From Bacteroidota bacterium (GTDB taxonomy: Bacteria > Bacteroidota > Bacteroidia > Bacteroidales > PXBB01), in assembly GCA_022708385.1 (NCBI GenBank), contig JAKIYU010000029.1, positions 1-15,366 on the forward strand: a stretch of 15,366 bases of DNA. Reading direction: 5' to 3'. The notes beneath the pieces are model-generated. The model was not told where the DNA came from and ran no database searches. It worked only from the letters and a program-made list of their open reading frames with translations. The translations under genes were made by a program, and so were the position numbers. Positions 6,336 through 13,105 of this stretch are shown here, one piece after another (the stretch's first letter is position 1; each line of letters begins with the position of its first letter).

Positions 6336-8135
6336 ATGATTGAAATAAAAGAAATCAGAGAACTGATTGAAGCACAGAAAAATAAAATTATCATTCTTAT
6401 TGATGATGCGGGTTCTATCGAATTTGTAAACCAGAGTTTTTTACAATTGTTTAATTTCCAGGAAAATGAAATAATAGGACAAAACATCCTGACCTTTGTT
6501 ACCGACAATATTTTTCAAAATTTCAGAATCTGGAAAACGATAAGTGAAGGCCTGATGTGGAAAGGGGAAATTAAATCCTTTAATAAAAATGGAGAAGAAG
6601 TATTTCTTTTTGCGGAAATAGAACCCTATTATAAAAGGAAAACCATTACAGGATATATAGTTTTAGCTGAAGATATTACAGGAAACAAAAAACAGGAAAA
6701 CGAAATACATGAGCTTGAAAAGAAAAACAACATCATATTGAGTGCTTTACCCGACACAATTTTGTTAGTGGATAATAATGGCGTTATAAAACAGGGAAAA
6801 ATAGAAGAAAAAAGCGTATTCTTTGTTAAGAATGATATCATCGGAAAAAACATTACAGCGCTTAATTTGCCTTGCGATTTTACCCGAAAACTTCTTAATG
6901 CCCTTCGTTTTACGCTGAAATCGCGAAAAATTAAACAATTTAATTATGATCATGTACAACACGACAAACATGTAGAATGCCGTATAATAGCTCTTAACGA
7001 TACCGAAGCTGTTTGCATAGTAAGAGATATTACCAAGAGAATAGTAGCCGAAAAAATCCTTAAAAACAGGGAAAAATCTTACAAGAGTATGGTCGAAAAT
7101 TTCCCCAGCGGACTTATTATCCAAAAGAACAACAGAATATTTTACGCCAATAAAACGGCTCTTCATTATATCGGATGCAAAACATTGAATGAGCTGCGCA
7201 AATACAACATCCTGGAACTATTTCCCGAAGAATACCGAGAGAAAACAAGCATAAGGCAAAAAAAAGCCCTTGAAGGCAAAGAAGTGCCTTTTATGGAATT
7301 TCCTATCATGAATATTAAAACAGGGAAATATCATATTTTTGAAACAAAACCTGTTTTGTTCGATTATTACGGCGAAAAGATATGTCAGATAGTAATGCGC
7401 GACTTAACTGTACAGAAAAAACTGATTAAAGAAACACTCAGAGCCGAAATGGCCGAAAAAGTCAATAAAGAGTTACAAAATGAAATGCTTATAAGAATTA
7501 AAGCCGAAGAGCAAATAAAACAAACCCTTATCGAAAAAGAAGAACTTATTAAAGAAATTCATCACCGGGTCAAAAACAACATGCAGGTAATGACCAGCAT
7601 TCTTAATTTGCAGGCTAATCTTATTAAAGATGAAAATACGCGCAGGATATTTGAAGAAAGTCAAAACAGAATTCAATCTATGGCCCTGGTACACGAAAAT
7701 ATATATGCCAGTAAAACATTTAATAAGATAGATTTCGAAAAATATGTCAGCAGTTTAATACAAAATTTATTAAGAACCTACGAAAAAAATGAAAAAAATA
7801 TTGAAATAACAAAAAAAATTAAAAATTTTTATTTGCCTGTAAGCCTCGCTGTGCCTTGCGGTTTGATACTTAATGAAATAATTTCTTTTTCGATGAAAAG
7901 ATTTTTTGTCGAAATATCGAAAAAAATTACTATCTTTGTCGAAGCTAATTTAACTAATAACGAAGTGCAAATTTTTATTTCAGACAACGGCCCCCTGCCC
8001 AACAATGATTTTTTTCAAAAAAATCAGAGCTCTTTGAGTTTTCAGTTGGTTACAGCCCTCGTCGAACAGTTAAATGGAAAAATTGATTTCGATAACAAAC
8101 AGCAAAACAAAATTTCAATATTTTTTAACATTTAA
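6336..8135 (+). CDS. PAS-domain HisKA_2-type sensor kinase with degenerate ATP-binding site
   Basis: This 599-residue protein has no membrane segment, so it should be cytoplasmic. Three PAS-like domains are visible: about residues 12-118 (LIDDAGSIEFVNQSFLQLF to YIVLAEDITG), 132-235 (ILSALPDTILLVDNNG to VRDITKR) and 248-360 (YKSMVENFPSGLIIQKNNRI to VMRDLTVQ). A coiled coil (about 361-402) leads to a HisKA_2 dimerisation domain with IHHRVKNNMQVMTSILNLQA (408-427); H410 is the expected phospho-acceptor. The HATPase domain (about 500-599) is altered: in the N-box NEIISFSMK, Phe518 replaces the Mg-binding Asn; the G1 box reads DNGPLP rather than DNGxGxP; the G2 region reads SLSFQLV rather than SLGLxLV. 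Autophosphorylation may therefore be lost. The gene lies 11 bp before a LytTR response regulator, its obvious partner. Confidence 0.88.
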   Translation: MIEIKEIRELIEAQKNKIIILIDDAGSIEFVNQSFLQLFNFQENEIIGQNILTFVTDNIFQNFRIWKTISEGLMWKGEIKSFNKNGEEVFLFAEIEPYYKRKTITGYIVLAEDITGNKKQENEIHELEKKNNIILSALPDTILLVDNNGVIKQGKIEEKSVFFVKNDIIGKNITALNLPCDFTRKLLNALRFTLKSRKIKQFNYDHVQHDKHVECRIIALNDTEAVCIVRDITKRIVAEKILKNREKSYKSMVENFPSGLIIQKNNRIFYANKTALHYIGCKTLNELRKYNILELFPEEYREKTSIRQKKALEGKEVPFMEFPIMNIKTGKYHIFETKPVLFDYYGEKICQIVMRDLTVQKKLIKETLRAEMAEKVNKELQNEMLIRIKAEEQIKQTLIEKEELIKEIHHRVKNNMQVMTSILNLQANLIKDENTRRIFEESQNRIQSMALVHENIYASKTFNKIDFEKYVSSLIQNLLRTYEKNEKNIEITKKIKNFYLPVSLAVPCGLILNEIISFSMKRFFVEISKKITIFVEANLTNNEVQIFISDNGPLPNNDFFQKNQSSLSFQLVTALVEQLNGKIDFDNKQQNKISIFFNI

Positions 8136-8146
8136 ATCTAAACATT

Positions 8147-8899
8147 ATGGCAAAATTAAAAATTTTAGTAGTTGAAGACGAAAACATCGTCGCAAAAGAC
8201 ATTCAGAACAGCCTCACAAAACTTGGGTACAAAGTATCCGGTGTTGTAAATTCAGGCGAAAAGGCAATAGCCGAAGTGGATGAATCACGTCCTGACCTGG
8301 TGCTGATGGACATCATGCTCAAAGGAAAAATTGATGGCATCGACACAGCAAAAATCCTCAGGGAAAGATACGACATTCCCGTTATTTTCCTCACAGCCTA
8401 TGCCGACGAAAACACGCTCGAAAAAGCAAAAATCAGCGAACCCTACGGCTACATCATTAAACCCTTTAAAGAAAAAGAACTGCAAACAACTATCGAAATG
8501 GCCGTTTACAAACACGAAAAGGATTTCAAAGTAAAGAAAGAAAGAGATCTTTATCATTCAATAGTCGAAAACAAAGATGCTAAAGACAGTATTTTCGTTA
8601 GGGCAGATTACAGGCTTAACAAAGTGGCTTTTAAAGACATTTATTTTGTTGAAGCGCTTAAGGATTATGTGGTTATCAACACTTCCGATAATATTTACAC
8701 CACCCACACAACCATGAAACACATGATTAAAATTCTTCCCGAAAAAGAATTTGTAAGAGTACACCGTTCTTATATCGTACGCCTCGATAAAATATTTTCA
8801 ATAAAATATCCCGACCTCGTTATTGAAGGAAAAATGAAAGTTATTCCCATAGGTGGACTTTACAGAAAAGAACTTTTCGGAAGATTGAACCTTATATAA
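8147..8899 (+). CDS. LytTR-family response regulator
   Basis: This 250-residue protein has a receiver domain (about 4-122) and a C-terminal LytTR DNA-binding domain (about 150-250). The receiver shows the acidic pair E10-D11, the phospho-acceptor D55 (LVLMDIML), T83 in FLTAY and K105 in IIKPF, so it looks fully phosphorylatable. The LytTR part has IFVRADYRLNKVAFKDIYFVEALKDYV and FVRVHRSYIVRLDKI, the family's hallmark strands and HRSYIV motif. It would bind promoters as a dimer and control transcription; the targets are unknown. It is the last gene of the nadA - MORN_2 - kinase - regulator run and is followed after about 20 bp by a strong terminator. The upstream kinase is the presumed partner although its ATP-binding site is degenerate, so another kinase or small phosphodonor may feed D55. 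Confidence 0.94.
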   Translation: MAKLKILVVEDENIVAKDIQNSLTKLGYKVSGVVNSGEKAIAEVDESRPDLVLMDIMLKGKIDGIDTAKILRERYDIPVIFLTAYADENTLEKAKISEPYGYIIKPFKEKELQTTIEMAVYKHEKDFKVKKERDLYHSIVENKDAKDSIFVRADYRLNKVAFKDIYFVEALKDYVVINTSDNIYTTHTTMKHMIKILPEKEFVRVHRSYIVRLDKIFSIKYPDLVIEGKMKVIPIGGLYRKELFGRLNLI

Positions 8900-8920
8900 A
8901 AAAGTTCTTTATCAAAAATT

Positions 8921-8951
8921 AAAAAGGGAGCCTCAAAAATGCTCCCTTTTT
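8921..8951 (+). terminator. Rho-independent terminator after the LytTR gene
   Basis: gggagc (8926-8931) pairs with gctccc (8941-8946) around a 9-nt loop; a run of T follows and five upstream A residues extend the stem. It ends the nadA - MORN_2 - kinase - regulator transcript. The A-run on the left also gives a T-run on the minus strand, so it could stop transcripts from the methyltransferase gene. The remaining gap, 8952-9121, shows no clear feature. Confidence 0.88.
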
Positions 8952-9121
8952 TATTTCATCCCCACAAAAAAACAATAATACATCTTAAATAATTGAAAAA
9001 CAATCACATAACATTTAAATACATATTTTAATGAAACAGCCCATTTTTAAGGCTTATAACGAACGATTTATTTTTGGGAGCCTTGAGATACTGCAAAAGG
9101 GTAAAAATTAAAAACAGGGGC

Positions 9122-10015
9122 TTAAAATTGCATTTTTTTCCTGATGATGAAAATTGTGCTGGAAGAAGGGTATTTTTTCGACAGTATTTTAAAATTGGAA
9201 ATTGCACCCCAAAAAATACCCTTAAAAAACGGCATTTTATTTTTCATATATTTTTCACTTAGCATACTTACATAAAATGAATCGAAAAGCATGTTTTTAG
9301 TTGTATGAATTTGAAATTGGTGATTAAGAAGTAAGCGCGACAGTGTTTTTTGAGAAAAATGGTATAAATGCCGTGGCACATCATACGCCGCCCAATATTT
9401 GCCATAGTGCTGAGCATCGAAAGAATCAGCATTAGGAACAGCAATAATAAGAACGCCGTCGGGTTTTAATAATTTATAAAACTGTTCAAGTTTTAAGTTT
9501 ATATCATGAATATGTTCGAGTACATGCCACAGTGTAATGGCATTAAAGCTAGCGGCAGGCAGTTGTTCAATATCTTCAGGGCTACCTATTTCAAAACCTT
9601 GTTTGTGGCTGGCATACGCTCTTGTATCTGCATCCTGCTCAAGGCCATAGCAATCCCATCCTTTATTTTTGAATAAACCAAGAAAATCGCCTGTACCACA
9701 ACCATAATCGAGTATCTTTCCTTTACCCGCATAAGCACAAACCAACTTATATTTGTTTTTGATATTTAATGATTTAACAAATTGATAGACTTTAAAAAAG
9801 AGGCCTTTGTTTGTATCGGAGTGAGATACATAATCGGACGATTTGTAATAACGGCCTATGTCATCAGGAGACGGTATCGGATAAGTGAATTTAAATCCGC
9901 AGGAATTGCACTGATAGATATAAAATAGCTCGCCGCTTAAAAAATAATCTCTAGTATCATATAATTTTTGAAAAGTAGTGTTGTTGCAAATTTTACAATT
10001 ATCGGTTGGTGTCAT
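9122..10015 (-). CDS. Class I SAM-dependent methyltransferase with N-terminal zinc-ribbon-like motif
   Basis: The protein has 297 residues from the ATG at 10013-10015. The frame extends 13 codons further to a TTG at 10054 overlapping the mnmG stop, but that stretch encodes the parS palindrome and is probably not translated. The N-terminus has two CxxC pairs (C7/C10, C36/C39) suggesting a small zinc ribbon. The SAM-binding fold begins with ILDYGCGTGD (101-110), followed by acidic GLEQD (134-138), LWHVLEHIHD (162-171) and LKPDGVLIIAVPN (183-195). A conserved stretch YWAAYDVPRHLYHFS follows, seen in many methyltransferases of the Methyltransf_23 type. The substrate is unknown; relatives act on small molecules, lipids or sugars. 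It lies 35 bp after mnmG and may be co-transcribed with it. Confidence 0.88.
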   Translation of the reverse strand: MTPTDNCKICNNTTFQKLYDTRDYFLSGELFYIYQCNSCGFKFTYPIPSPDDIGRYYKSSDYVSHSDTNKGLFFKVYQFVKSLNIKNKYKLVCAYAGKGKILDYGCGTGDFLGLFKNKGWDCYGLEQDADTRAYASHKQGFEIGSPEDIEQLPAASFNAITLWHVLEHIHDINLKLEQFYKLLKPDGVLIIAVPNADSFDAQHYGKYWAAYDVPRHLYHFSQKTLSRLLLNHQFQIHTTKNMLFDSFYVSMLSEKYMKNKMPFFKGIFWGAISNFKILSKKYPSSSTIFIIRKKMQF

Positions 10016-10031
10016 TGTTAAAAATTTATAA

Positions 10032-10047
10032 TGTTTCACGTGAAACA
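10032..10047. promoter_or_regulatory. parS: parS centromere site (ParB-binding)
   Basis: TGTTTCACGTGAAACA is a perfect 16-bp palindrome and matches the bacterial parS consensus TGTTNCACGTGAAACA at every position. It lies in the 35-bp gap between the mnmG stop (3 nt away) and the methyltransferase ATG. ParB spreads from such sites to organise the origin region for segregation. A transcription factor could in principle use the same palindrome, but the exact match favours parS. Confidence 0.85.
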
Positions 10048-10050
10048 AAC

Positions 10051-11922
10051 TCAACGGCCAAGATAGATAAGGATTACAGAGATATCCGACGGAGAAACAC
10101 CACTTATACGGGAAGCTTGTCCGATGGTCCTGGGTTTTATTTTACTTAATTTTTCACGGGCTTCATACGAAAGGGATTTCAGTTTTTGATAATCAAAGTT
10201 TGGATGAAGCTCTATATTTTCGAGGCGTTCCATTTTGTTTACCTGCTCCATTTCCTTCTCAATATAACTTTCGTATTTTACCATTATTTCGGATTGTTCA
10301 AGGACATCGGAGCTAAACGTATCAGAATCGGAAATATATTGATTTAAAGAATTTATGTTACTGATTAAATCTTTTAAATTTAATTGAGGCCTGAGTAAAA
10401 TATTGTATAATTTGATTTTTTGAGTTATTTTAGGTGTATTCATGCGGGTTAGATAATCATTTATTTCCGAAGGTTCTGCTGTTGTGTTGCGGAGAAAATG
10501 AATGAGATACTTAGATTTGTTTTCTTTTTCTTTGATTTTTTTAAAACGCGCCTCATCAATTAAACCCAACTCATAGCCAAAAGGTGTTAACCTTAAATCG
10601 GCATTATCCTGACGGAGTAAAATACGAAATTCAGCACGGGAAGTAAACATCCTGTAAGGCTCATCCACCCCTTTTGTAACAAGGTCATCAATCAGAACAC
10701 CGATGTAAGCTTCGGAACGTTTTAAAATAAAGGGTGCATTGCCTGTAAGTTTCCGGTGTGCATTAATGCCTGCTATTAAACCCTGACAGGCAGCTTCTTC
10801 GTAACCGGTAGTGCCGTTTATTTGTCCGGCAAGGTACAAATTCTCGACTGTATTTGTTTCAAGTGTATGCTGAAGCTGCAAAGGAGGAAAAAAATCATAT
10901 TCAATGGCATAGCCCGGGCGAAATATTTTGACATTTTCAAAACCCTTCATTTTTTTTAGCGCCCGGTATTGTACATCCTCGGGTAATGAAGAAGAAAAGC
11001 CATTAATATAAACCTCAGCAGTTTCCCATCCTTCTGGTTCAACAAAAATAAGATGGGTGTCTTTTTCGTGAAAGCGCACAATTTTATCTTCTATTGAAGG
11101 GCAGTAACGGGGGCCAATACCCTCGATAATACCTTTAAAAAGAGGAGATTTTTCGAAACCTGTACGGAGGATATCGTGCACTTCTTTGTTGGTGTGTGTA
11201 ATGTAACAGCTTTTTTGTTTGCTAAGAACAGGGGTATCGGTAAAAGAGAATTTACCAGGATTTTCGTCACCTTTTTGTTCTTCCATTTTTGAGTAATCGA
11301 GGCTGCGACCATCTACGCGCATCGAAGTGCCCGTTTTCATACGGTCCGATTCCAGTCCTAATGCATTTAGGCTTTCGGTGAGTCCCGTAACGCCGGCCTC
11401 CCCTACCCTGCCCGATTTGAATTGTTTTTCGCCAATATGTATTATCTCGTTAAGAAAGGTGCCGTTGGTGAGTATAAGTGCTTTGCATTTTATGTGAAGG
11501 CCAAGCAATGTAGTAACACCCGATACTTTTCCGGTTGTAGTTGTAACGCCTGTAACCGTGTCCTGCCAGAAATCAAGATGTGGTATTTTTTCAAGGGCAA
11601 GGCGCCAGTTAATAGTAAAAAGTATCCTGTCGGCCTGAGCCCGGGGACTCCACATGGCCGGTCCTTTTGAGCGGTTAAGCATGCGAAACTGTATCATTGA
11701 ATGGTCGGTTACTATGCCCGACAAGCCCCCCAGAGCATCTATTTCGCGAACTATTTGCCCCTTGGCAATGCCCCCCATCGAAGGGTTGCACGACATCTGT
11801 GCAAAGGTGAACATATTTGATGTAATGAGCAATACAGAAGAACCCAGGCGGGCTGCTGCTGCCGCTGCTTCGCAACCGGCATGGCCGGCACCCGCTACAA
11901 TTATGTCATATTCTGGCAACAT
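10051..11922 (-). CDS. mnmG: tRNA uridine-5-carboxymethylaminomethyl(34) synthesis enzyme MnmG (GidA)
   Basis: With MnmE, this FAD enzyme installs the carboxymethylaminomethyl group at the wobble uridine of several tRNAs. The 623-residue length is normal. Motifs (numbered from the ATG at 11922) are the FAD-binding GAGHAGCEAA near residue 11, MSCNPSMGGIAKG near 43 with C45, RYCPSIEDK near 272 with C274, GQINGTTGYEEAACQG near 366, and DEPYRMFTSRAEFRILLRQDNADLRLTP near 420. C45 and C274 correspond to the two catalytic cysteines known in the E. coli enzyme. A C-terminal helical domain that contacts MnmE follows. A GTG one codon upstream (11925) is possible but the ATG is preferred. mnmE is not in the window. 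It sits between ybeY and the methyltransferase, and parS-like sites flank it on both sides. Confidence 0.97.
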   Translation of the reverse strand: MLPEYDIIVAGAGHAGCEAAAAAARLGSSVLLITSNMFTFAQMSCNPSMGGIAKGQIVREIDALGGLSGIVTDHSMIQFRMLNRSKGPAMWSPRAQADRILFTINWRLALEKIPHLDFWQDTVTGVTTTTGKVSGVTTLLGLHIKCKALILTNGTFLNEIIHIGEKQFKSGRVGEAGVTGLTESLNALGLESDRMKTGTSMRVDGRSLDYSKMEEQKGDENPGKFSFTDTPVLSKQKSCYITHTNKEVHDILRTGFEKSPLFKGIIEGIGPRYCPSIEDKIVRFHEKDTHLIFVEPEGWETAEVYINGFSSSLPEDVQYRALKKMKGFENVKIFRPGYAIEYDFFPPLQLQHTLETNTVENLYLAGQINGTTGYEEAACQGLIAGINAHRKLTGNAPFILKRSEAYIGVLIDDLVTKGVDEPYRMFTSRAEFRILLRQDNADLRLTPFGYELGLIDEARFKKIKEKENKSKYLIHFLRNTTAEPSEINDYLTRMNTPKITQKIKLYNILLRPQLNLKDLISNINSLNQYISDSDTFSSDVLEQSEIMVKYESYIEKEMEQVNKMERLENIELHPNFDYQKLKSLSYEAREKLSKIKPRTIGQASRISGVSPSDISVILIYLGR

Positions 11923-11929
11923 CACTCAT

Positions 11930-11945
11930 TGTTTTACGTGGAACA
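11930..11945. promoter_or_regulatory. Near-consensus parS-like site upstream of mnmG
   Basis: TGTTTTACGTGGAACA, read on the other strand as TGTTCCACGTAAAACA, matches the parS consensus TGTTNCACGTGAAACA at 15 of 16 positions (one A for G). It begins 7 bp before the mnmG ATG. A second site within 2 kb of a perfect parS supports a ParB-binding cluster, although it could bind weakly. Confidence 0.6.
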
Positions 11946-12012
11946 ATTGCTAAACATCTATAATTCAGTTATATACGAGCTAAAAAAGTGTGTTTATTTA
12001 TAAATGTTAGCA

Positions 12013-12020
12013 CAAAGGTA
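12013..12020 (-). promoter_or_regulatory. Candidate mnmG promoter (-7 element)
   Basis: The reverse strand reads TACCTTTG, matching the Bacteroidota -7 consensus TAnnTTTG, about 90 bp before the mnmG ATG. No clear -33 TTTG at the usual spacing was seen (a TTTG lies closer, about 11 nt upstream). The gap 11946-12115 between ybeY and mnmG otherwise shows nothing clear. If used, the leader would carry the parS-like site. Confidence 0.4.
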
Positions 12021-12115
12021 ATATATTTCTCCAAATTTCTAAAATCAGAAATTGTAACAGGGTTTGTTATTCAGAAGGAAGCTTTAATTTATACAGCCAA
12101 AAGGTGTTACGTACT

Positions 12116-12541
12116 TCAAACCTTTAGCATAGCCAAACACCTGTCTTCGGCCTGGCTCATTTGCTCCTTTTCGGCTTTTGTTTTGTCGGTGTGCCCCAGC
12201 AGATGCAGTAAACCATGCACCATTACGCGGTGTAGCTCGTTATCAGTAGTGGTTTTGAAAAGAATGGCATTTTCGTTTATGCGGTCAATACTGATATAAA
12301 TATCTCCTGATATTTCGGTAGCTCCAGGCATACTGTCTGGGAAAGTTATAATATCGGTAAACGTATTATGATTAAGGTATTTAATGTTAAGATTTAAAAG
12401 AAAAGCATCTGAACAAAATATGTAATTAATGGCACCTGTTTTTTTGCCTGCATTCACTGCTACGGACGAAAGCCATTTTTTTAATACTTGTTCGTTATTA
12501 AGTTTAAAATCAATGTCCTCCGTAAAAAAACGAATAGCCAT
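12116..12541 (-). CDS. ybeY: rRNA maturation endoribonuclease YbeY
   Basis: The protein has 141 residues from the ATG at 12539-12541. Longer reading upstream gives a low-complexity extension overlapping the ATPase gene and is rejected. The family signature LNIKYLNHNTFTDIITFP (51-68), GDIYIS (79-84) and the metal site HGLLHLLGHTDKT (109-121, H109 and H113) are present. In most bacteria the motif is HxxxHxxxxxH; here the last position is D119, with H117 two residues before. From memory the Asp form is usual in Bacteroidota and is not a defect. YbeY is a single-strand metal-dependent RNase needed for 16S rRNA 3'-end maturation and ribosome quality control. It lies 55 bp after the ATPase gene and upstream of mnmG, in what looks like a conserved translation-related cluster. 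Confidence 0.93.
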   Translation of the reverse strand: MAIRFFTEDIDFKLNNEQVLKKWLSSVAVNAGKKTGAINYIFCSDAFLLNLNIKYLNHNTFTDIITFPDSMPGATEISGDIYISIDRINENAILFKTTTDNELHRVMVHGLLHLLGHTDKTKAEKEQMSQAEDRCLAMLKV

Positions 12542-12596
12542 AAAGTATAAATTTAAGATTACAGGTAAGATGAAAAGCGGCGCGGGATAAACAAAC

Positions 12597-13103
12597 TTAT
12601 TCTTTATTTTTAGGCTTGCTGACGTCCTGGTTGTTCTTAATGTTTTTGAGGTAAGTGTTGATGCGGTCGTCCGACAACTGGCGCGTGATGCTTGAAACAG
12701 TAAAAATAAGCTCCACACAGGTACCATTATCGTGAAAAATAGCGCTATCGGCCAGCGATTTCATAATGTACAACCCACGGCCTTCGGTTTTTGAAAAGTC
12801 ACCATGGATATCGGTGGGGTCGGGAATGGTATCGAGATTAAAGCCATCGCCCTGATCTTTTATTTTAAAGGAATAGCCCTCGGGTTTTATTTCGAATTTA
12901 AGATATACTTTTTTTGAACTATCGTGCTTATTACCATGAAAAATAGCATTTTCGACAGCTTCGGTAACGGCTGTCAGTATATTGCCGAAATAATTATTAT
13001 TTATATTGTAATAGTCGCACAGGTCTTCCACAAAACGTTCAACCATGTGAATGTTGTTGATATGAGAGGGTATGGTCAGATGGTGAAGTTTATCAAGCAT
13101 CAT
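12597..13103 (-). CDS. Anti-sigma-factor-type ATP-binding protein (HATPase_c_2)
   Basis: This 168-residue protein has a GHKL ATPase fold of the RsbW/SpoIIAB type. The N-box is TAVTEAVENAIFHGNKHD (44-61) with E48 and N52; the G1 box is DQGDGF (83-88); the G2 region is EGRGLYIMKSLAD (107-119), with a family-typical VELIF strand near 130. In Firmicutes such proteins phosphorylate an anti-anti-sigma factor and hold sigma factors. In Bacteroidota this small protein occurs beside DUF4175 and ybeY and its partner is not known to me. No STAS or PP2C partner is in the window. It starts 2 bp after the DUF4175 stop, so the two are surely co-transcribed. Two adjacent ATG codons (13103 and 13100) are possible starts. 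The last 30 residues are charged and probably disordered. Confidence 0.85.
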   Translation of the reverse strand: MMLDKLHHLTIPSHINNIHMVERFVEDLCDYYNINNNYFGNILTAVTEAVENAIFHGNKHDSSKKVYLKFEIKPEGYSFKIKDQGDGFNLDTIPDPTDIHGDFSKTEGRGLYIMKSLADSAIFHDNGTCVELIFTVSSITRQLSDDRINTYLKNIKNNQDVSKPKNKE

Positions 13104-13105
13104 AA

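Noticed and set aside
10016..10054. TTG start for the methyltransferase overlapping the mnmG stop
   Set aside because: The extra 13 codons encode the parS palindrome, and the ATG at 10015 places the first CxxC a few residues in, which is normal for the family.
12179..12217. Missing third histidine in the YbeY metal motif as a sign of an inactive enzyme
   Set aside because: From memory the Asp variant is usual in Bacteroidota YbeY, and all other family motifs are intact.
12542..12727. N-terminal extension of YbeY to 203 residues
   Set aside because: The extension overlaps the ATPase coding region in another phase and is low-complexity; family alignment starts at the ATG at 12541.
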